Source: Dokdonella sp.
Lineage (GTDB): Bacteria; Pseudomonadota; Gammaproteobacteria; Xanthomonadales; Rhodanobacteraceae
DNA: 64,000 bases
Assembly: GCA_024707225.1 (NCBI GenBank)
Contig: JANQAE010000001.1
Span: 1,857,387 to 1,921,386 of the forward strand
Reading direction: 5' to 3'
Numbering within the stretch: the stretch's first letter is position 1; every line of letters begins with the position of its first letter. The translations under genes were made by a program, and so were the position numbers. The notes under the pieces are model-generated. The model had not been told where the DNA came from, did no database searches, and saw nothing but the letters and a program-made list of their open reading frames with translations. Of this stretch, positions 37,081-46,317 are shown one piece after another.

Positions 37081-37186
37081 CCGACGGCCGGCGGCCGACC
37101 GCGCCGGGCCGGCACTGCGCGGCTTTTGCCATGCGCATCGCCACCCTTTACCCTTGTGACCTCGCTCGCACCACCCATCCGGAAGC

Positions 37187-38599
37187 ATGAGCAAGCAACT
37201 TGCCCTGGTCATCGACGACGAACGCGACATTCGCGAGCTGCTGACGCTGACGCTCGGTCGCATGGGACTGGTGGTCGACACGGCGGCCAACGTCGCCGAA
37301 GCGCGCCAGCGCCTGTCCGAGAATCGCTACACGCTCTGCTTCACCGACATGCGCCTGCCCGACGGCTCGGGCCAGGACATCGTCGAATACGTCGCCGGCC
37401 ATCATCCGGAGACGCCGATCGCGATGATCACCGCGTACGGCAACGTCGACGCGGCCGTCAACGCGCTCAAGGCCGGCGCGTTCGACTTCGTCTCCAAGCC
37501 GGTCGACATCAACGTGCTGCGGCGGCTGGTGCAGACCGCGCTCAAGCTCGGCGAGACCAAGCGTGCCGAGCAGGTCGCCAGCGGCAGCAAGCTGATCGGC
37601 GAATCGGCCCCGATGCAGGAGCTGCGCGCGACGATCGCCAAGATCGCGCGCAGCCAGGCGCCGGTCTACATCGCCGGCGAGTCCGGCGTCGGCAAGGAGC
37701 TGGTCGCGCGCCTGATCCACGAGCTGGGCCCGCGCTCGGCGACGCCGTTCGTGCCGGTCAACTGCGGCGCGATTCCGTCGGAGCTGATGGAGAGCGAGTT
37801 CTTCGGCCACAAGAAGGGCAGCTTCACCGGCGCGCACGCCGACAAGGACGGCCTGTTCCAGGCCGCGCACGGCGGCACGCTGTTCCTCGACGAGGTCGCC
37901 GAGCTGCCGGTGCACATGCAGGTCAAGCTGCTGCGCGTGATCCAGGAAAAGGCGGTGCGGCCGATCGGCGCGCGCGCCGAGGTGCCGGTCGACGTGCGCA
38001 TCCTGTCGGCCACGCACAAGAACCTCGCGCGCATGGTCGACCTCGGCGCGTTCCGCCAGGACCTGTTCTACCGCATCAACGTGATCGAGCTGCGCGTGCC
38101 GCCGCTGCGCGAGCGCCGCGGCGACATCCCGCTGCTGGCCACGCGCGTGCTCGAGCGCCTCGCGCGCGACGGCGGCGGGCCGCCGGCGCGTCTCAGCGAG
38201 GGCGCCACCGCGGCGCTGATGACCTACGAGTTTCCCGGCAACGTGCGCGAGCTGGAGAACGTGCTCGAGCGTGCCGTCGCGCTGTGCGAGGACAACGTCA
38301 TCGCCGCCGCGGATCTGCGTCTGATCCCGACGCAGAGCGCCGGCAGCGTCGCCGAACCGACACCGGCCGCGCTGCACGAGGCGCCGCCGCGCGCGGCACC
38401 GGCCGCGCCGCCGGCGCCGGCCGCACCGCTGTCGGACTCGGCGTTCAACGACCTGGCCGCCGCGGTCGCCGAGACCGAGCGCGCCGCGATCATGAAGGCG
38501 CTGGAGGCCACGCGCTGGAACCGCACCGCCGCGGCCCGCCATCTGGGGCTGACGCTGCGCCAGCTGCGCTACCGCCTCGAGAAGCTCGGCATCGAGTGA
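37187..38599 (+). CDS. pilR: Sigma-54-dependent response regulator, PilR-like
   Basis: NtrC-family activator of RpoN promoters, 470 residues, most like PilR, the regulator of type IV pilin genes. The receiver has D54 in LCFTDMRLPDGSG and K in DFVSKPVDINVL. The AAA+ domain has Walker A GESGVGKE, the sigma-54 contact loop as GSFTGA (GAFTGA variant), Walker B GGTLFLDEVAELP and the arginine-finger region ELRVPPLRERRGDIP. After a Pro/Ala-rich linker the Fis-type helix-turn-helix reads ALEATRWNRTAAARHLGLTLRQLRYRLEKLGI. In most relatives pilS precedes pilR; here it does not, so the kinase must lie elsewhere or the assignment to PilR is approximate. Confidence 0.88.
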   Translation: MSKQLALVIDDERDIRELLTLTLGRMGLVVDTAANVAEARQRLSENRYTLCFTDMRLPDGSGQDIVEYVAGHHPETPIAMITAYGNVDAAVNALKAGAFDFVSKPVDINVLRRLVQTALKLGETKRAEQVASGSKLIGESAPMQELRATIAKIARSQAPVYIAGESGVGKELVARLIHELGPRSATPFVPVNCGAIPSELMESEFFGHKKGSFTGAHADKDGLFQAAHGGTLFLDEVAELPVHMQVKLLRVIQEKAVRPIGARAEVPVDVRILSATHKNLARMVDLGAFRQDLFYRINVIELRVPPLRERRGDIPLLATRVLERLARDGGGPPARLSEGATAALMTYEFPGNVRELENVLERAVALCEDNVIAAADLRLIPTQSAGSVAEPTPAALHEAPPRAAPAAPPAPAAPLSDSAFNDLAAAVAETERAAIMKALEATRWNRTAAARHLGLTLRQLRYRLEKLGIE

Positions 38600-39520
38600 C
38601 GCCGCGGCGTCGGCGCCGCCGATGCCGTTTTGCCGGTCGGTCTGCCCTCGCGTATTCCGTTCGCGCCCGTCGCATCGGTGGCACACGCGCATCGGCGACA
38701 CGAAAGTACGCGCCGGCGACGCATCGGACACCCGCACCGAGACGCGCGCACTTGGGATCACAGGCCTGAGCCGTGTCCGATCCGGAACCGGATCGACCCG
38801 CCGCCGGCACGGCACACCGCATCGGCCTGCCCGATACCTTCGCGCACCGTCGGTGCGCGAGCCGGCCACCGCTGTGCGCGCTCGCGAGGTGCGCCCGGTC
38901 GAACCCGCCGGCTTGGCTGCGCTGGCTGCGGCGACTTCGCCGTCGACGCGCGGGCACGCAGAGGCATCGCGCAGCGACGGCATCTTCGCGCGCAGGCACA
39001 GATGCCGGCCGACGTGACGATAGGCATCGCCTGCGCAGACACATGCGCACACCGAGCGATCGATCCGCACGTCGCCGACGCGATCACATCATCGGATGGA
39101 TCGATGCGAGGCGATCGACGGCGCGCATCGGGATTTTTTCCCGATCATCACAGGAAAAAATCCTGACGCATCGCGCATAAAACCGCGTTTTTCCCGGGCA
39201 AAAACGTGATTCTTCGGATCGATCGCCACGCCGCACCCCGCATCGGCGTGTAGCGAAACTGGCGCAGTCATGTGCCACGGGAGTGGCAGCACGCAGCAGC
39301 GCGATCGATGCGATGGCGCGTCCGCGCGATCGATCGCTCGCGACGCCGATCGCGAAACGGCATCCCGCGCAGCCATTTGCACGCATGCGTTCGCGGTTGG
39401 CCCGCTTCCTGCTCTTCTCATAGCCCGCACCAACCCGTCGAACACCCACGATGCGTGGTCGCAAGCTCCAGCGAAGCGCTTGTGCAACACGGCATCTCGA
39501 TCAACACAACCGGAGGGGTC
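38600..39520. other. Long non-coding leader between pilR and mxaF with A/T-rich inverted repeats
   Basis: No protein-like frame was found in this 921-base stretch; the open frames present read as low-complexity Arg/Ala/His sequence. It begins with a 14-bp self-complementary sequence just at the pilR stop (GACGCCGCGGCGTC). A tight cluster of A/T-centred inverted repeats lies at 39125-39204. The mxaF promoter should be in the downstream part, since mxaF starts the operon. No promoter could be assigned by motif. Confidence 0.6.
39125..39204. promoter_or_regulatory. Cluster of A/T-centred inverted repeats upstream of mxaF
   Basis: Three dyads within 80 bases. ATCGGGA-TTTTT-TCCCGAT (39125-39143) and CAGGA-AAAAA-TCCTG (39149-39163) are each self-complementary, and their cores GGATTTTTTCC (39129-39139) and GGAAAAAATCC (39151-39161) are also inverted repeats of each other. 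CGTTTTT-CCCGGGC-AAAAACG follows (39184-39204). They lie 317-396 bp upstream of mxaF. Candidate operator or nested hairpin element; function is inferred from position only. Confidence 0.5.
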
Positions 39521-41380
39521 ATGAGGAAAGTCCTGTTATCGGCAACGGCATTGGCGACGGCGCTCGCATCGACGCTGGCGCTGGCCAACGACAAGCTCGT
39601 CCAGCTCTCGCAGAGCGAAGAGAACTGGGTGATGACCGGCAAGAACTACAACGCCAACAACTTCAGCAAGGCGACCCAGATCAACGACAAGAACGTCAGG
39701 CAGCTGCGCCCGGCGTGGACGTTCTCGACCGGCGTGCTCAACGGCCACGAAGGCACGCCGCTGGTCGTCAACGGCACGATGTACATCCACTCGCCGTTCC
39801 CGAACCTCACCTTCGCGCTCGACCTCTCCAACCCCACGCGCATCAAGTGGATGGACAAGCCCAAGCAGAACGCGGCCGCGCGCGCGGTGGCCTGCTGCGA
39901 CGTCGTCAACCGCGGCCTGGCCTACTGGCCCGGTGACGGCAAGGTGCCGGCACTGATCTTCAAGACCCAGCTGGACGGCCACATCGTCGCGCTCAATGCC
40001 GAGACCGGCGAGACCTACTGGAAGCTCGAGAACTCCGACATCCGCGTCGGCTCGACGCTGACGATCGCGCCGTACGTGGTCAAGGACTACGTGATCGTCG
40101 GCTCCTCCGGCGCCGAGCTCGGCGTGCGCGGCTATCTGACCGCCTACGACGTCAAGACCGGCGAGCAGAAGTGGCGCGCCTACGCGACCGGCCCCGACGA
40201 GGAGCTGCGCCTGGCCAAGGACTTCAACAGCGCCAATCCGCACTACGGCCAGTTCGGCCTGGGCCTCAAGACCTGGGAAGGCGAGGCCTGGAAGATCGGC
40301 GGCGGCACCAACTGGGGCTGGTACGCGTTCGATCCGGCGACCGACCTGATCTACTTCGGCAGCGGCAATCCGGCGCCGTGGAACGAGACGATGCGTCCCG
40401 GCGACAACAAGTGGACGATGACGATCTGGGGCCGCAACGTCGACACCGGCATGGCCAAGTTCGGCTACCAGAAGACGCCGCACGACGAGTGGGACTACGC
40501 CGGCGTCAACGTCATGATGCTGTCCGAGCAGACCGACAAGGCCGGCAAGAAGCGCAAGCTGCTGACCCATCCGGACCGCAACGGCATCATCTACACGCTG
40601 GACCGCGAGAACGGCGACCTGGTCTCGGCCGACAAGCTCGACGACACGGTCAACTGGGTCAAGAGCGTGGACCTCAAGACCGGCCTGCCGCTGCGCGATC
40701 CGGAGTTCGCCACGCGCATGGACCACAACGGCCGCGACATCTGTCCGTCGGCGATGGGCTATCACAACCAGGGCCACGACTCCTACAACCCCGACAAGCA
40801 GCTGTTCTTCCTCGGCATCAACCACATCTGCATGGACTGGGAGCCGTTCATGCTGCCGTACCGCGCCGGCCAGTTCTTCGTCGGCGCCACGCTCAACATG
40901 TATCCGGGCCCCAAGGGCGATCGCCAGAACTACGAGGGGCTGGGCCAGATCAAGGCTTACAACTCGATCACCGGCGAGTACAAGTGGGACAAGATGGAGC
41001 GTTTCGCGGTCTGGGGTGGCACGCTCGCGACCGCCGGCAACCTGGTGTTCTACGGCACGCTCGACGGCTTCATCAAGGCGCGCAACGCCGACAACGGCGA
41101 CCTGCTGTGGAAGTTCAAGCTGCCGTCCGGCGTGATCGGCCATCCGATGACCTATACCCACAAGGGCACGCAGTACGTCGCGATCTTCTACGGCGTCGGC
41201 GGCTGGCCCGGCATCGGCCTGGTGCAGGATCTGGAGGATCCGACCGCCGGCCTCGGTGCGGTCGGCGCGTTCAAGAAGCTCGCCAACTACACGCAGATGG
41301 GCGGCGGCATCATGGTGTTCTCGCTCGACGGCAAGGGTCCGTACGACGACGTCAACCTCGGCGAATACGCCAGCAACTGA
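39521..41380 (+). CDS. mxaF: PQQ-dependent methanol dehydrogenase large subunit, calcium type
   Basis: Catalytic alpha subunit of periplasmic methanol dehydrogenase, oxidising methanol to formaldehyde with pyrroloquinoline quinone and passing electrons to cytochrome cL. It is 619 residues. The ATG at 39521 follows GGAGGGG at 39512-39518. The signal peptide is [23 protein letters not shown]; mature protein begins [16 protein letters not shown], very like known MxaF. Key features: the vicinal disulfide in [22 protein letters not shown]-binding [24 protein letters not shown], catalytic D325 in DEWDYAGVN, and eight-bladed propeller tryptophan motifs. Residue 327 is alanine, the calcium-type state (lanthanide XoxF enzymes have aspartate there). 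First gene of the mxa operon. Confidence 0.97.
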   Translation: MRKVLLSATALATALASTLALANDKLVQLSQSEENWVMTGKNYNANNFSKATQINDKNVRQLRPAWTFSTGVLNGHEGTPLVVNGTMYIHSPFPNLTFALDLSNPTRIKWMDKPKQNAAARAVACCDVVNRGLAYWPGDGKVPALIFKTQLDGHIVALNAETGETYWKLENSDIRVGSTLTIAPYVVKDYVIVGSSGAELGVRGYLTAYDVKTGEQKWRAYATGPDEELRLAKDFNSANPHYGQFGLGLKTWEGEAWKIGGGTNWGWYAFDPATDLIYFGSGNPAPWNETMRPGDNKWTMTIWGRNVDTGMAKFGYQKTPHDEWDYAGVNVMMLSEQTDKAGKKRKLLTHPDRNGIIYTLDRENGDLVSADKLDDTVNWVKSVDLKTGLPLRDPEFATRMDHNGRDICPSAMGYHNQGHDSYNPDKQLFFLGINHICMDWEPFMLPYRAGQFFVGATLNMYPGPKGDRQNYEGLGQIKAYNSITGEYKWDKMERFAVWGGTLATAGNLVFYGTLDGFIKARNADNGDLLWKFKLPSGVIGHPMTYTHKGTQYVAIFYGVGGWPGIGLVQDLEDPTAGLGAVGAFKKLANYTQMGGGIMVFSLDGKGPYDDVNLGEYASN

Positions 41381-41390
41381 GGCCGCGCGG

Positions 41391-41417
41391 CACGGGGCGT
41401 CGCAGTGACGCCCCGTG
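41391..41417 (+). terminator. Hairpin between mxaF and mxaJ
   Basis: A perfect 11-bp stem, CACGGGGCGTC / GACGCCCCGTG, with loop GCAGT, followed by TCTTCC rather than a T-run. It sits 10 bp after the mxaF stop and 34 bp before mxaJ. Likely a transcript-stabilising or partial-termination element that lets mxaF be made in excess of the downstream genes. Confidence 0.55.
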
Positions 41418-41451
41418 TCTTCCGATCCACGCGACGAAACGGGATTCGTGC

Positions 41452-42294
41452 ATGTTCCTACGTGTGTTCCATCGCTTCTTCCGCGCCGGCGTCTGCGCCG
41501 GCGGTCTCGCCCTGGCGGCGCTGCCGGCGGCGGCCGCCCCCGAAGCGCTGCGCATCTGCGCCTCGGAGATCGAGGCGCCCTACTCGTACAAGGACGGCAG
41601 CGGCTTCGAGAACCGCATCGCCGAGATCGTCGCAGCGCAGATGGGCCGCAAGGCCGATTTCGTCTGGTCGCCGCGCGCGGCGATCTACCTGGTCCGCGAC
41701 GGCCTCGACAAGAACGAGTGCGACGTCGTCATGGGTCTGGACAGCGGCGACGAGCGCGTGCTGACGACCCGCCCGTACTACCGCGCCGGCTACGTGTTCG
41801 TGACGCGCGCCGACCGCGAGCTCTCGATCGACACCTGGAACGATCCGCGCTTGAAGCAGATGAGCTCGATCGCGATGGGCTATGCCTCGTCGGCCGAGGC
41901 GATGATCAAGAAGATCGGCAAGTACGAGGACAACGCCAACTACGTCTACTCGCTGACCGACTTCAAGTCGCGGCGCAACCAGTACATCCGTGTCGATCCG
42001 GCACGCATGGTCAACGAGGTCGCGCAGGGCAAGGCCGATCTGGCGATCGCGTTCGCGCCGGAGGTCGCGCGCTACGTCAAGGCGTCCACGGTGCCGCTGA
42101 AGATGCAGCGCGTGCCGGCCGACGACACCGGCACGGGCGAGCCGATCGCGTTCCAGTTCGACCAGTCGATGGCGGTGCGCAAGAACGACCGCGCCCTGCT
42201 CGACGCGCTCAATGCCGCGCTCGCGGCCGCGGCGCCGCAGATCCAGAAAGTGCTCAGTGACGAAGGCATACCGGTCGTTCCGGCTGCTTCCTGA
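41452..42294 (+). CDS. mxaJ: Methanol oxidation periplasmic binding protein MxaJ
   Basis: Periplasmic solute-binding-fold protein of 280 residues, required for methanol dehydrogenase assembly or activity in methylotrophs, though its exact job is not settled. The signal peptide is MFLRVFHRFF...LAALPAAAAPEA from the ATG at 41452. The SBP_bac_3-like fold shows LRICASEIEAPYSYKDGSGFENRIAEIVA at the start, YYRAGYVFVTRAD, then KADLAIAFAPEVARYV. Family members normally have about 280 residues, matching this one. It lies between mxaF and mxaG, the canonical place. The related N-terminal half of the ankyrin fusion at 53573-55240 is the xox-cluster counterpart. Confidence 0.93.
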   Translation: MFLRVFHRFFRAGVCAGGLALAALPAAAAPEALRICASEIEAPYSYKDGSGFENRIAEIVAAQMGRKADFVWSPRAAIYLVRDGLDKNECDVVMGLDSGDERVLTTRPYYRAGYVFVTRADRELSIDTWNDPRLKQMSSIAMGYASSAEAMIKKIGKYEDNANYVYSLTDFKSRRNQYIRVDPARMVNEVAQGKADLAIAFAPEVARYVKASTVPLKMQRVPADDTGTGEPIAFQFDQSMAVRKNDRALLDALNAALAAAAPQIQKVLSDEGIPVVPAAS

Positions 42295-42339
42295 GATCGC
42301 TCACGACCCAGGCCACCGGACCACCCAGATAGGTAGACG

Positions 42340-42900
42340 ATGAAGAACACCCCACGAACCGCCGGCGTGCTGAGCCTCGCCGTCCTGGCGCTCGCCGCCG
42401 CCTCCGCACAGGCGCAGATCACCTTCCGCAACGTCACCGACGGATCGACGCTGAACCTGTCCGACGCGCGCGAGGAAGGCCGCGACACACCCGGCGTCAA
42501 GCAGTTTCTCGAAACCGGAAGGAACCCGTACAACAGCAAGCCGGCCTGCCTCAAGCAGGGCGAGGATCTGATGCTGACGGCCTGTTCGGCCTGCCATGGC
42601 CACTACGCCGAGGGCAAGATCGGCCCGTCGCTGACCGACGACTACTGGACCTATCCGGAAGGCAAGACCGACGAGGGCCTGTTCTCGATCATCTTCGGCG
42701 GCGCGCGCGCGCAGATGGGTCCGCAGTACCTGTCGCTGACGCTCGACGAGATGCTGCAGGTCATGGCCTGGGTACGCCACATCTATCACGGGCCGGTCGA
42801 GGCGGCCGACTGGATGACCGACGAGGAGCGCAAGGCCTACAAACCCTGGTCTCCGGACCAGAAGCTCGAGGTACCGGACGGCGCGGTCTGCGCACCGTGA
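42340..42900 (+). CDS. mxaG: Cytochrome cL, electron acceptor of methanol dehydrogenase
   Basis: Periplasmic c-type cytochrome that accepts electrons directly from MxaFI, 186 residues. Signal peptide MKNTPRTAGVLSLAVLALAAASAQAQ. One heme-binding motif, CSACH (in TACSACHGHYAEGK), and a likely Met axial ligand in GGARAQMGPQYLSL. The preceding THNFTDGSTLNLS-like stretch (here RNVTDGSTLNLSDAREEG) and the C-terminal VPDGAVCAP match known MxaG proteins. It follows mxaJ by 45 bp. The electrons then go to a class I cytochrome c or to a blue-copper protein; azurin is encoded at 57864. Confidence 0.94.
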   Translation: MKNTPRTAGVLSLAVLALAAASAQAQITFRNVTDGSTLNLSDAREEGRDTPGVKQFLETGRNPYNSKPACLKQGEDLMLTACSACHGHYAEGKIGPSLTDDYWTYPEGKTDEGLFSIIFGGARAQMGPQYLSLTLDEMLQVMAWVRHIYHGPVEAADWMTDEERKAYKPWSPDQKLEVPDGAVCAP

Positions 42901-43001
42901 CGGCACCCGCCGCGCCGCATCGCCGGCGCGGACCTGCAACGGACGCCGCCGGACGCCGGCGGACCCATGATGGTTCCACTGCACCACACCGAGGAGCGAA
43001 G

Positions 43002-43313
43002 ATGAAATCGAACACCGCACGCATGCGCATCCCGCTGTCCCTGCTGGCGATCGGCGTCGCCGCCCTGTGCGGCGGCCAGGCGCTGGCCTACGACGGCACC
43101 AAGTGCAAGGAAGCCGGCAACTGCTGGGAGCCCAAGCCGGGCTATCCGGAGACGGTCGCCGGCTCCAAGTACGACCCGAAGCACAACCCGAACGAGCTCA
43201 ACAAGCAGTCGGTGTCGATCACCGCGATGGAGGCGCGCAACGCCCAGCGCGTGGCCCACTTCAAGAAGACCGGCAAGTTCGAGTACGACGTCGCCAAGCT
43301 GCCCAAGCCGTGA
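43002..43313 (+). CDS. mxaI: Methanol dehydrogenase small (beta) subunit
   Basis: Beta subunit of the alpha2-beta2 methanol dehydrogenase, 103 residues precursor. The ATG at 43002 follows GAGGAG at 42991-42996. Signal peptide MKSNTARMRIPLSLLAIGVAALCGGQALA; the mature part begins YDGTKCKEAGNCWEPKPGYPE, with the two cysteines that form the known disulfide, and ends in the lysine-rich helix KKTGKFEYDVAKLPKP that wraps around MxaF. MxaI is found only with calcium-type MxaF and not with XoxF, supporting that assignment. A hairpin follows at 43320. Confidence 0.96.
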   Translation: MKSNTARMRIPLSLLAIGVAALCGGQALAYDGTKCKEAGNCWEPKPGYPETVAGSKYDPKHNPNELNKQSVSITAMEARNAQRVAHFKKTGKFEYDVAKLPKP

Positions 43314-43319
43314 TTCGCG

Positions 43320-43354
43320 CGGCCGCCCGTCCGCCGTGCCGGCACGGGCGGCCG
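43320..43354 (+). terminator. Hairpin between mxaI and mxaR
   Basis: 11-bp stem CGGCCGCCCGT / ACGGGCGGCCG with a 13-base loop, starting 7 bp after the mxaI stop, with no T-run. It separates the four abundant structural genes from the accessory genes, so a role in lowering downstream expression or stabilising the mxaFJGI message is plausible. Confidence 0.5.
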
Positions 43355-43449
43355 CCGCGACGCCGGCACCGCCGCCCGCGCTGCCGCGCGGGCTCGCGTG
43401 TCCGCGCCGACACCCGCCTCACGAACCCTGCCCCGACGACACCGGCTAC

Positions 43450-44493
43450 GTGAACAGTCTCCCCGCTTCCGCGTCACCCGCCCCTCTGGATCTGGACGCC
43501 TGGCGCGAACGCGCGCTCGGCTTCGAACGCGAGGTCGCGCGCGCCGTCGTCGGCCAGTCGGCGGCGCTGCGCCTGCTGACGATCGCGGTGTTCGCGCGCG
43601 GTCACGTGCTGCTCGAAGGCGACGTCGGCGTCGGCAAGACCACCTTGCTGCAGGCCGCCGCACGCGCGATCGGCGGCGACTACGGCCGCATCGAAGGCAC
43701 GATCGATCTGATGCCGGCCGACCTGATCTACCACACCTCGCTCGACGAACACGGCCGGCCGCGCGTCGAGCCGGGTCCGGTGCTGCGTCACGGCGAGCGG
43801 CTGGCGGTGTTCTTCTTCAACGAGATCAACCGCGCGCGGCCACAGGTGCATTCGCTGCTGCTGCGCCTGATGGCTGAGCGCAGCCTGTCGGCGTTCAATC
43901 GCGAATACGCCTTCCCGTATCTGCAGGTGTTCGCCGACCGCAACCAGGTCGAGCGCGAGGAAACCTTCGAACTGCCGGCCGCCGCGCGCGACCGCTTCTT
44001 CATGGAGATCGCGATCGCGACGCCGGCCGATCCGGACGTGCGCCGCGCGCTGATCTTCGATCCTCGCTTTCACGACGTCGCGGCCCTGGTCGAGGCGGTG
44101 ACGCCGGCCGTGCTCGATCCGACGCGGCTCGATGCGGTCGCGCGCGCGATCCAGCAGCAGGTGCGCGCCAGCGACCGCCTGCAGCACTACGTCGAGGCGC
44201 TGTGGTCGGCCGTGCGCGATCCGGCGCGCGCCGGCATCCGCATCGACGACGTCGACACCGAGCGTCTGATCGCCGGCGGCGCCAGCCCGCGCGGCATGGC
44301 CTATCTGGTGCGCGCCGCGCGCGTGCGCGCCTGGCTCGAGGGCCGCGACATGCTGGTGCCCGAGGATCTGCGCGCGGTGTTCTTCGAGACCGTCGCGCAT
44401 CGCATCTTTCTCGCACCGGTCTACGAAGCGCGCCGCGCGGCGATCGTGCCGGCGCTGTGCCGCGCCGTCTTCGAGACGGTGCCGGTGCCCTGA
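43450..44493 (+). CDS. mxaR: MoxR-family AAA+ ATPase
   Basis: AAA+ ATPase of the MoxR group, about 347 residues, needed for insertion of metal or assembly of active methanol dehydrogenase. Walker A is GDVGVGKTT, Walker B FFFNEINRARPQVHSLLL, and the sensor region is NREYAFPYLQVFADRNQ, where most MoxR proteins have PFxVxATQNP. The GTG at 43450 is a likely start (VNSLPASAS); the frame is open back to a GTG at 43336 and no good ribosome-binding site decides between them. The gap of 136 bp after mxaI is the only long one in the operon. Works with the DUF58 protein MxaS and the VWA proteins MxaC and MxaL, a common MoxR chaperone-like module. Confidence 0.9.
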   Translation: MNSLPASASPAPLDLDAWRERALGFEREVARAVVGQSAALRLLTIAVFARGHVLLEGDVGVGKTTLLQAAARAIGGDYGRIEGTIDLMPADLIYHTSLDEHGRPRVEPGPVLRHGERLAVFFFNEINRARPQVHSLLLRLMAERSLSAFNREYAFPYLQVFADRNQVEREETFELPAAARDRFFMEIAIATPADPDVRRALIFDPRFHDVAALVEAVTPAVLDPTRLDAVARAIQQQVRASDRLQHYVEALWSAVRDPARAGIRIDDVDTERLIAGGASPRGMAYLVRAARVRAWLEGRDMLVPEDLRAVFFETVAHRIFLAPVYEARRAAIVPALCRAVFETVPVP

Positions 44494-44500
44494 ACGCCGC

Positions 44501-45379
44501 GTGGAATCCGCCGTGAGCGCCGCCGCCCGCGCGATCGACCCGGCGCCCGCCGAGGCGACGCTGGCCTATGCGCTGCGCTGGCGCGTGCGCGGGCTGACTC
44601 CGGGCGCGCATCGCGGCGCCGACACCGGGCCGACCGGTGCGTTCCGCCGGCTGGTGCCGTTCGAGCGCAGTCCCGATGCGCGCCGGCTCGACCTGCGCGC
44701 GAGCCTGCGCGATCCGTTCGGCGGACTGTACGTGCGCCAGTTCGAGCAGCGCAGCGCCGCCGCGGTCCAGGTATTGATCGACACCTCGGCGTCGACCGCA
44801 TTCGACGGCGGACACGGCAGCGCCTGGTCGCGCGCGATCGCGCTGACGCGCTACGTCGCCGATGCGGCCGGGTCCATCGGCGACGCGTTCGGCCTGGTCG
44901 CCGGTGCCGCGACCGCGGCGGTCGAGCGGCCACCGCTGCGGCAGCGCGCGAATGCCGCGCTCGATGCGCTGGACCGGCATGTGCCGCAGGGCCGCAGCAT
45001 AGACGCGCTGATCGACGCGGCGCGCACGCTCGGCCTGCGCCGCCGGCTGGTCTTCGTGCTGTCGGACTTCGCGTTCGCGCCGGCCGCGCTGGCGACATTG
45101 CTCGAGGCGCTGGCCGCGCACGACGTCGTGCCGGTCCGGTTCGGCCATGACGCGCTGACGCGCCTGCCGCGCTACGGCCTGGCCGAGCTGGCCGATCTCG
45201 AATCGGGCCGGCGCCGTCTGGTCTGGATCCGCCCGGCGCTGCGCACGCGCTGGCTCGCGGCCGAGGCGGCACATCGCGAGGCGGTCGCGGCGCTGTGCCG
45301 CCGCTACGGTCAGCCGCTGCTCGATCTGCCCGGCGCGCTCGACGTCGAGGCGGTCAGCCGACATCTGCTGGAGCGATGA
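44501..45379 (+). CDS. mxaS: DUF58 protein MxaS
   Basis: DUF58-type protein of about 292 residues, the partner of the MoxR ATPase. DUF58 sequence lies at SPDARRLDLRASLRDPFGGLYVRQFEQR and a degenerate VWA-like domain follows (VQVLIDTSASTAF, LVFVLSDFAFAP). The start is GTG at 44501 or GTG at 44513; both are 7-20 bp after the mxaR stop. Its role in methanol dehydrogenase maturation is known from mutant phenotypes of mxaS in Methylobacterium (established knowledge); mechanism is not clear. The 3' end overlaps the mxaA start as ATGA. Confidence 0.88.
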   Translation: MESAVSAAARAIDPAPAEATLAYALRWRVRGLTPGAHRGADTGPTGAFRRLVPFERSPDARRLDLRASLRDPFGGLYVRQFEQRSAAAVQVLIDTSASTAFDGGHGSAWSRAIALTRYVADAAGSIGDAFGLVAGAATAAVERPPLRQRANAALDALDRHVPQGRSIDALIDAARTLGLRRRLVFVLSDFAFAPAALATLLEALAAHDVVPVRFGHDALTRLPRYGLAELADLESGRRRLVWIRPALRTRWLAAEAAHREAVAALCRRYGQPLLDLPGALDVEAVSRHLLER

Positions 45380-46317
45380 GCACGATGCGCGCCTCGCCCT
45401 CACCGCTGCGCCGCTACGCCGCATCCGCCGTATTCGGTCTGCTGGCGGCGTCCGGCGCCTGCGCCGACGACGGCCCGATCCGCGCGTTGCAGGCGCTCGA
45501 CACGCGAGCGGTCGGCTATACGCTCGGCGATCGCGTGCCGCGCAGCGTGGTGCTGCGCGTCGACCGAGACTGGCAGCTGCAGAGCACCGCATTGCCGGCG
45601 CCCGGCCCGCAGACCTACTGGCTCGAGCTGCGCGCGCTCGACGTGCACGAGCGGCTCGAAGGCGATGCACGGGTCTATCGCATCGATCTGGACTACCAGA
45701 CGTTCTACGCGCCGATCCAGGCGCTCGAGCGCAGCCTGCCGGCGTTCGAGGTGACGGTCCGCCGCGGTGAGCAGACCGCGAGCGCGCGCGTGCCGCCGTT
45801 CCGCTTCACGATGTCGCCGCTGCGCGAGGTCAGGCTCAGCGCCGGCGGCGACGAACGCGCACCGTCGATGCTGCGCCCCGACATCGAGCCCGGCCCGCGC
45901 CCGCTGCGACCGGTGTTCGCCGCGCTGGGCGGCGCGGTCGTCTTGGCCGCCGCGTTCGCGCTCGCACTGGCCTGGCACTACGCGCGCTGGCCGTTCGGAC
46001 GCCGGCCGGCGCGGCCGTTCGCGCAGGCCGCGCGCCGTCTGCGCCGGCCGCCGCCGGACTATCGCGACGCGCTGCTGACCGTGCATCGCGCGTTCGACGC
46101 GACCGCCGGCCGCCGCGTGCTGGCCGAGGACGCCGCCGCGCTGATCGATGCGCAGCCGCGCTACGCGCCGCTGGCCGCCGACATCGGCCGCTTCTTCGCG
46201 GTCTCGCGCCAGGCGTTCTTCGGCAGCGGCGAACACGACGCCGCCGCGCTGCTGCCGCCGGCCGAGCTGACCGCGCTGGTGCGGCGGCTTGCCGCGGCCG
46301 AGCGGAGGCCGGCATGA
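45376..46317 (+). CDS. mxaA: Methanol dehydrogenase maturation protein MxaA
   Basis: Membrane-anchored protein of 313 residues needed for calcium insertion into methanol dehydrogenase in methylotrophs. The N-terminus MSTMRASPSPLRRYAASAVFGLLAASGACADD acts as a signal or anchor, a second span lies at VFAALGGAVVLAAAFALALAW (near residue 180-200), and the C-terminal part is a predicted cytoplasmic helical region (RDALLTVHRAFDATAGRRVLAEDAAALI). The ATG at 45376 overlaps the mxaS stop (ATGA), and the stop overlaps mxaC (ATGA). Assignment rests mainly on conserved operon position between mxaS and mxaC; the sequence itself is divergent. Confidence 0.82.
   Translation: MSTMRASPSPLRRYAASAVFGLLAASGACADDGPIRALQALDTRAVGYTLGDRVPRSVVLRVDRDWQLQSTALPAPGPQTYWLELRALDVHERLEGDARVYRIDLDYQTFYAPIQALERSLPAFEVTVRRGEQTASARVPPFRFTMSPLREVRLSAGGDERAPSMLRPDIEPGPRPLRPVFAALGGAVVLAAAFALALAWHYARWPFGRRPARPFAQAARRLRRPPPDYRDALLTVHRAFDATAGRRVLAEDAAALIDAQPRYAPLAADIGRFFAVSRQAFFGSGEHDAAALLPPAELTALVRRLAAAERRPA

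Noticed and set aside
38600-39520. Open frames in the pilR-mxaF interval as small genes
   Set aside because: All give Arg/Ala/His-rich low-complexity translations, lack ribosome-binding sites and overlap each other on both strands.
39521-41380. Calling the first PQQ dehydrogenase XoxF
   Set aside because: The +2 residue after the catalytic aspartate is Ala and mxaI (small subunit, absent from XoxF systems) is in the operon, so it is MxaF.
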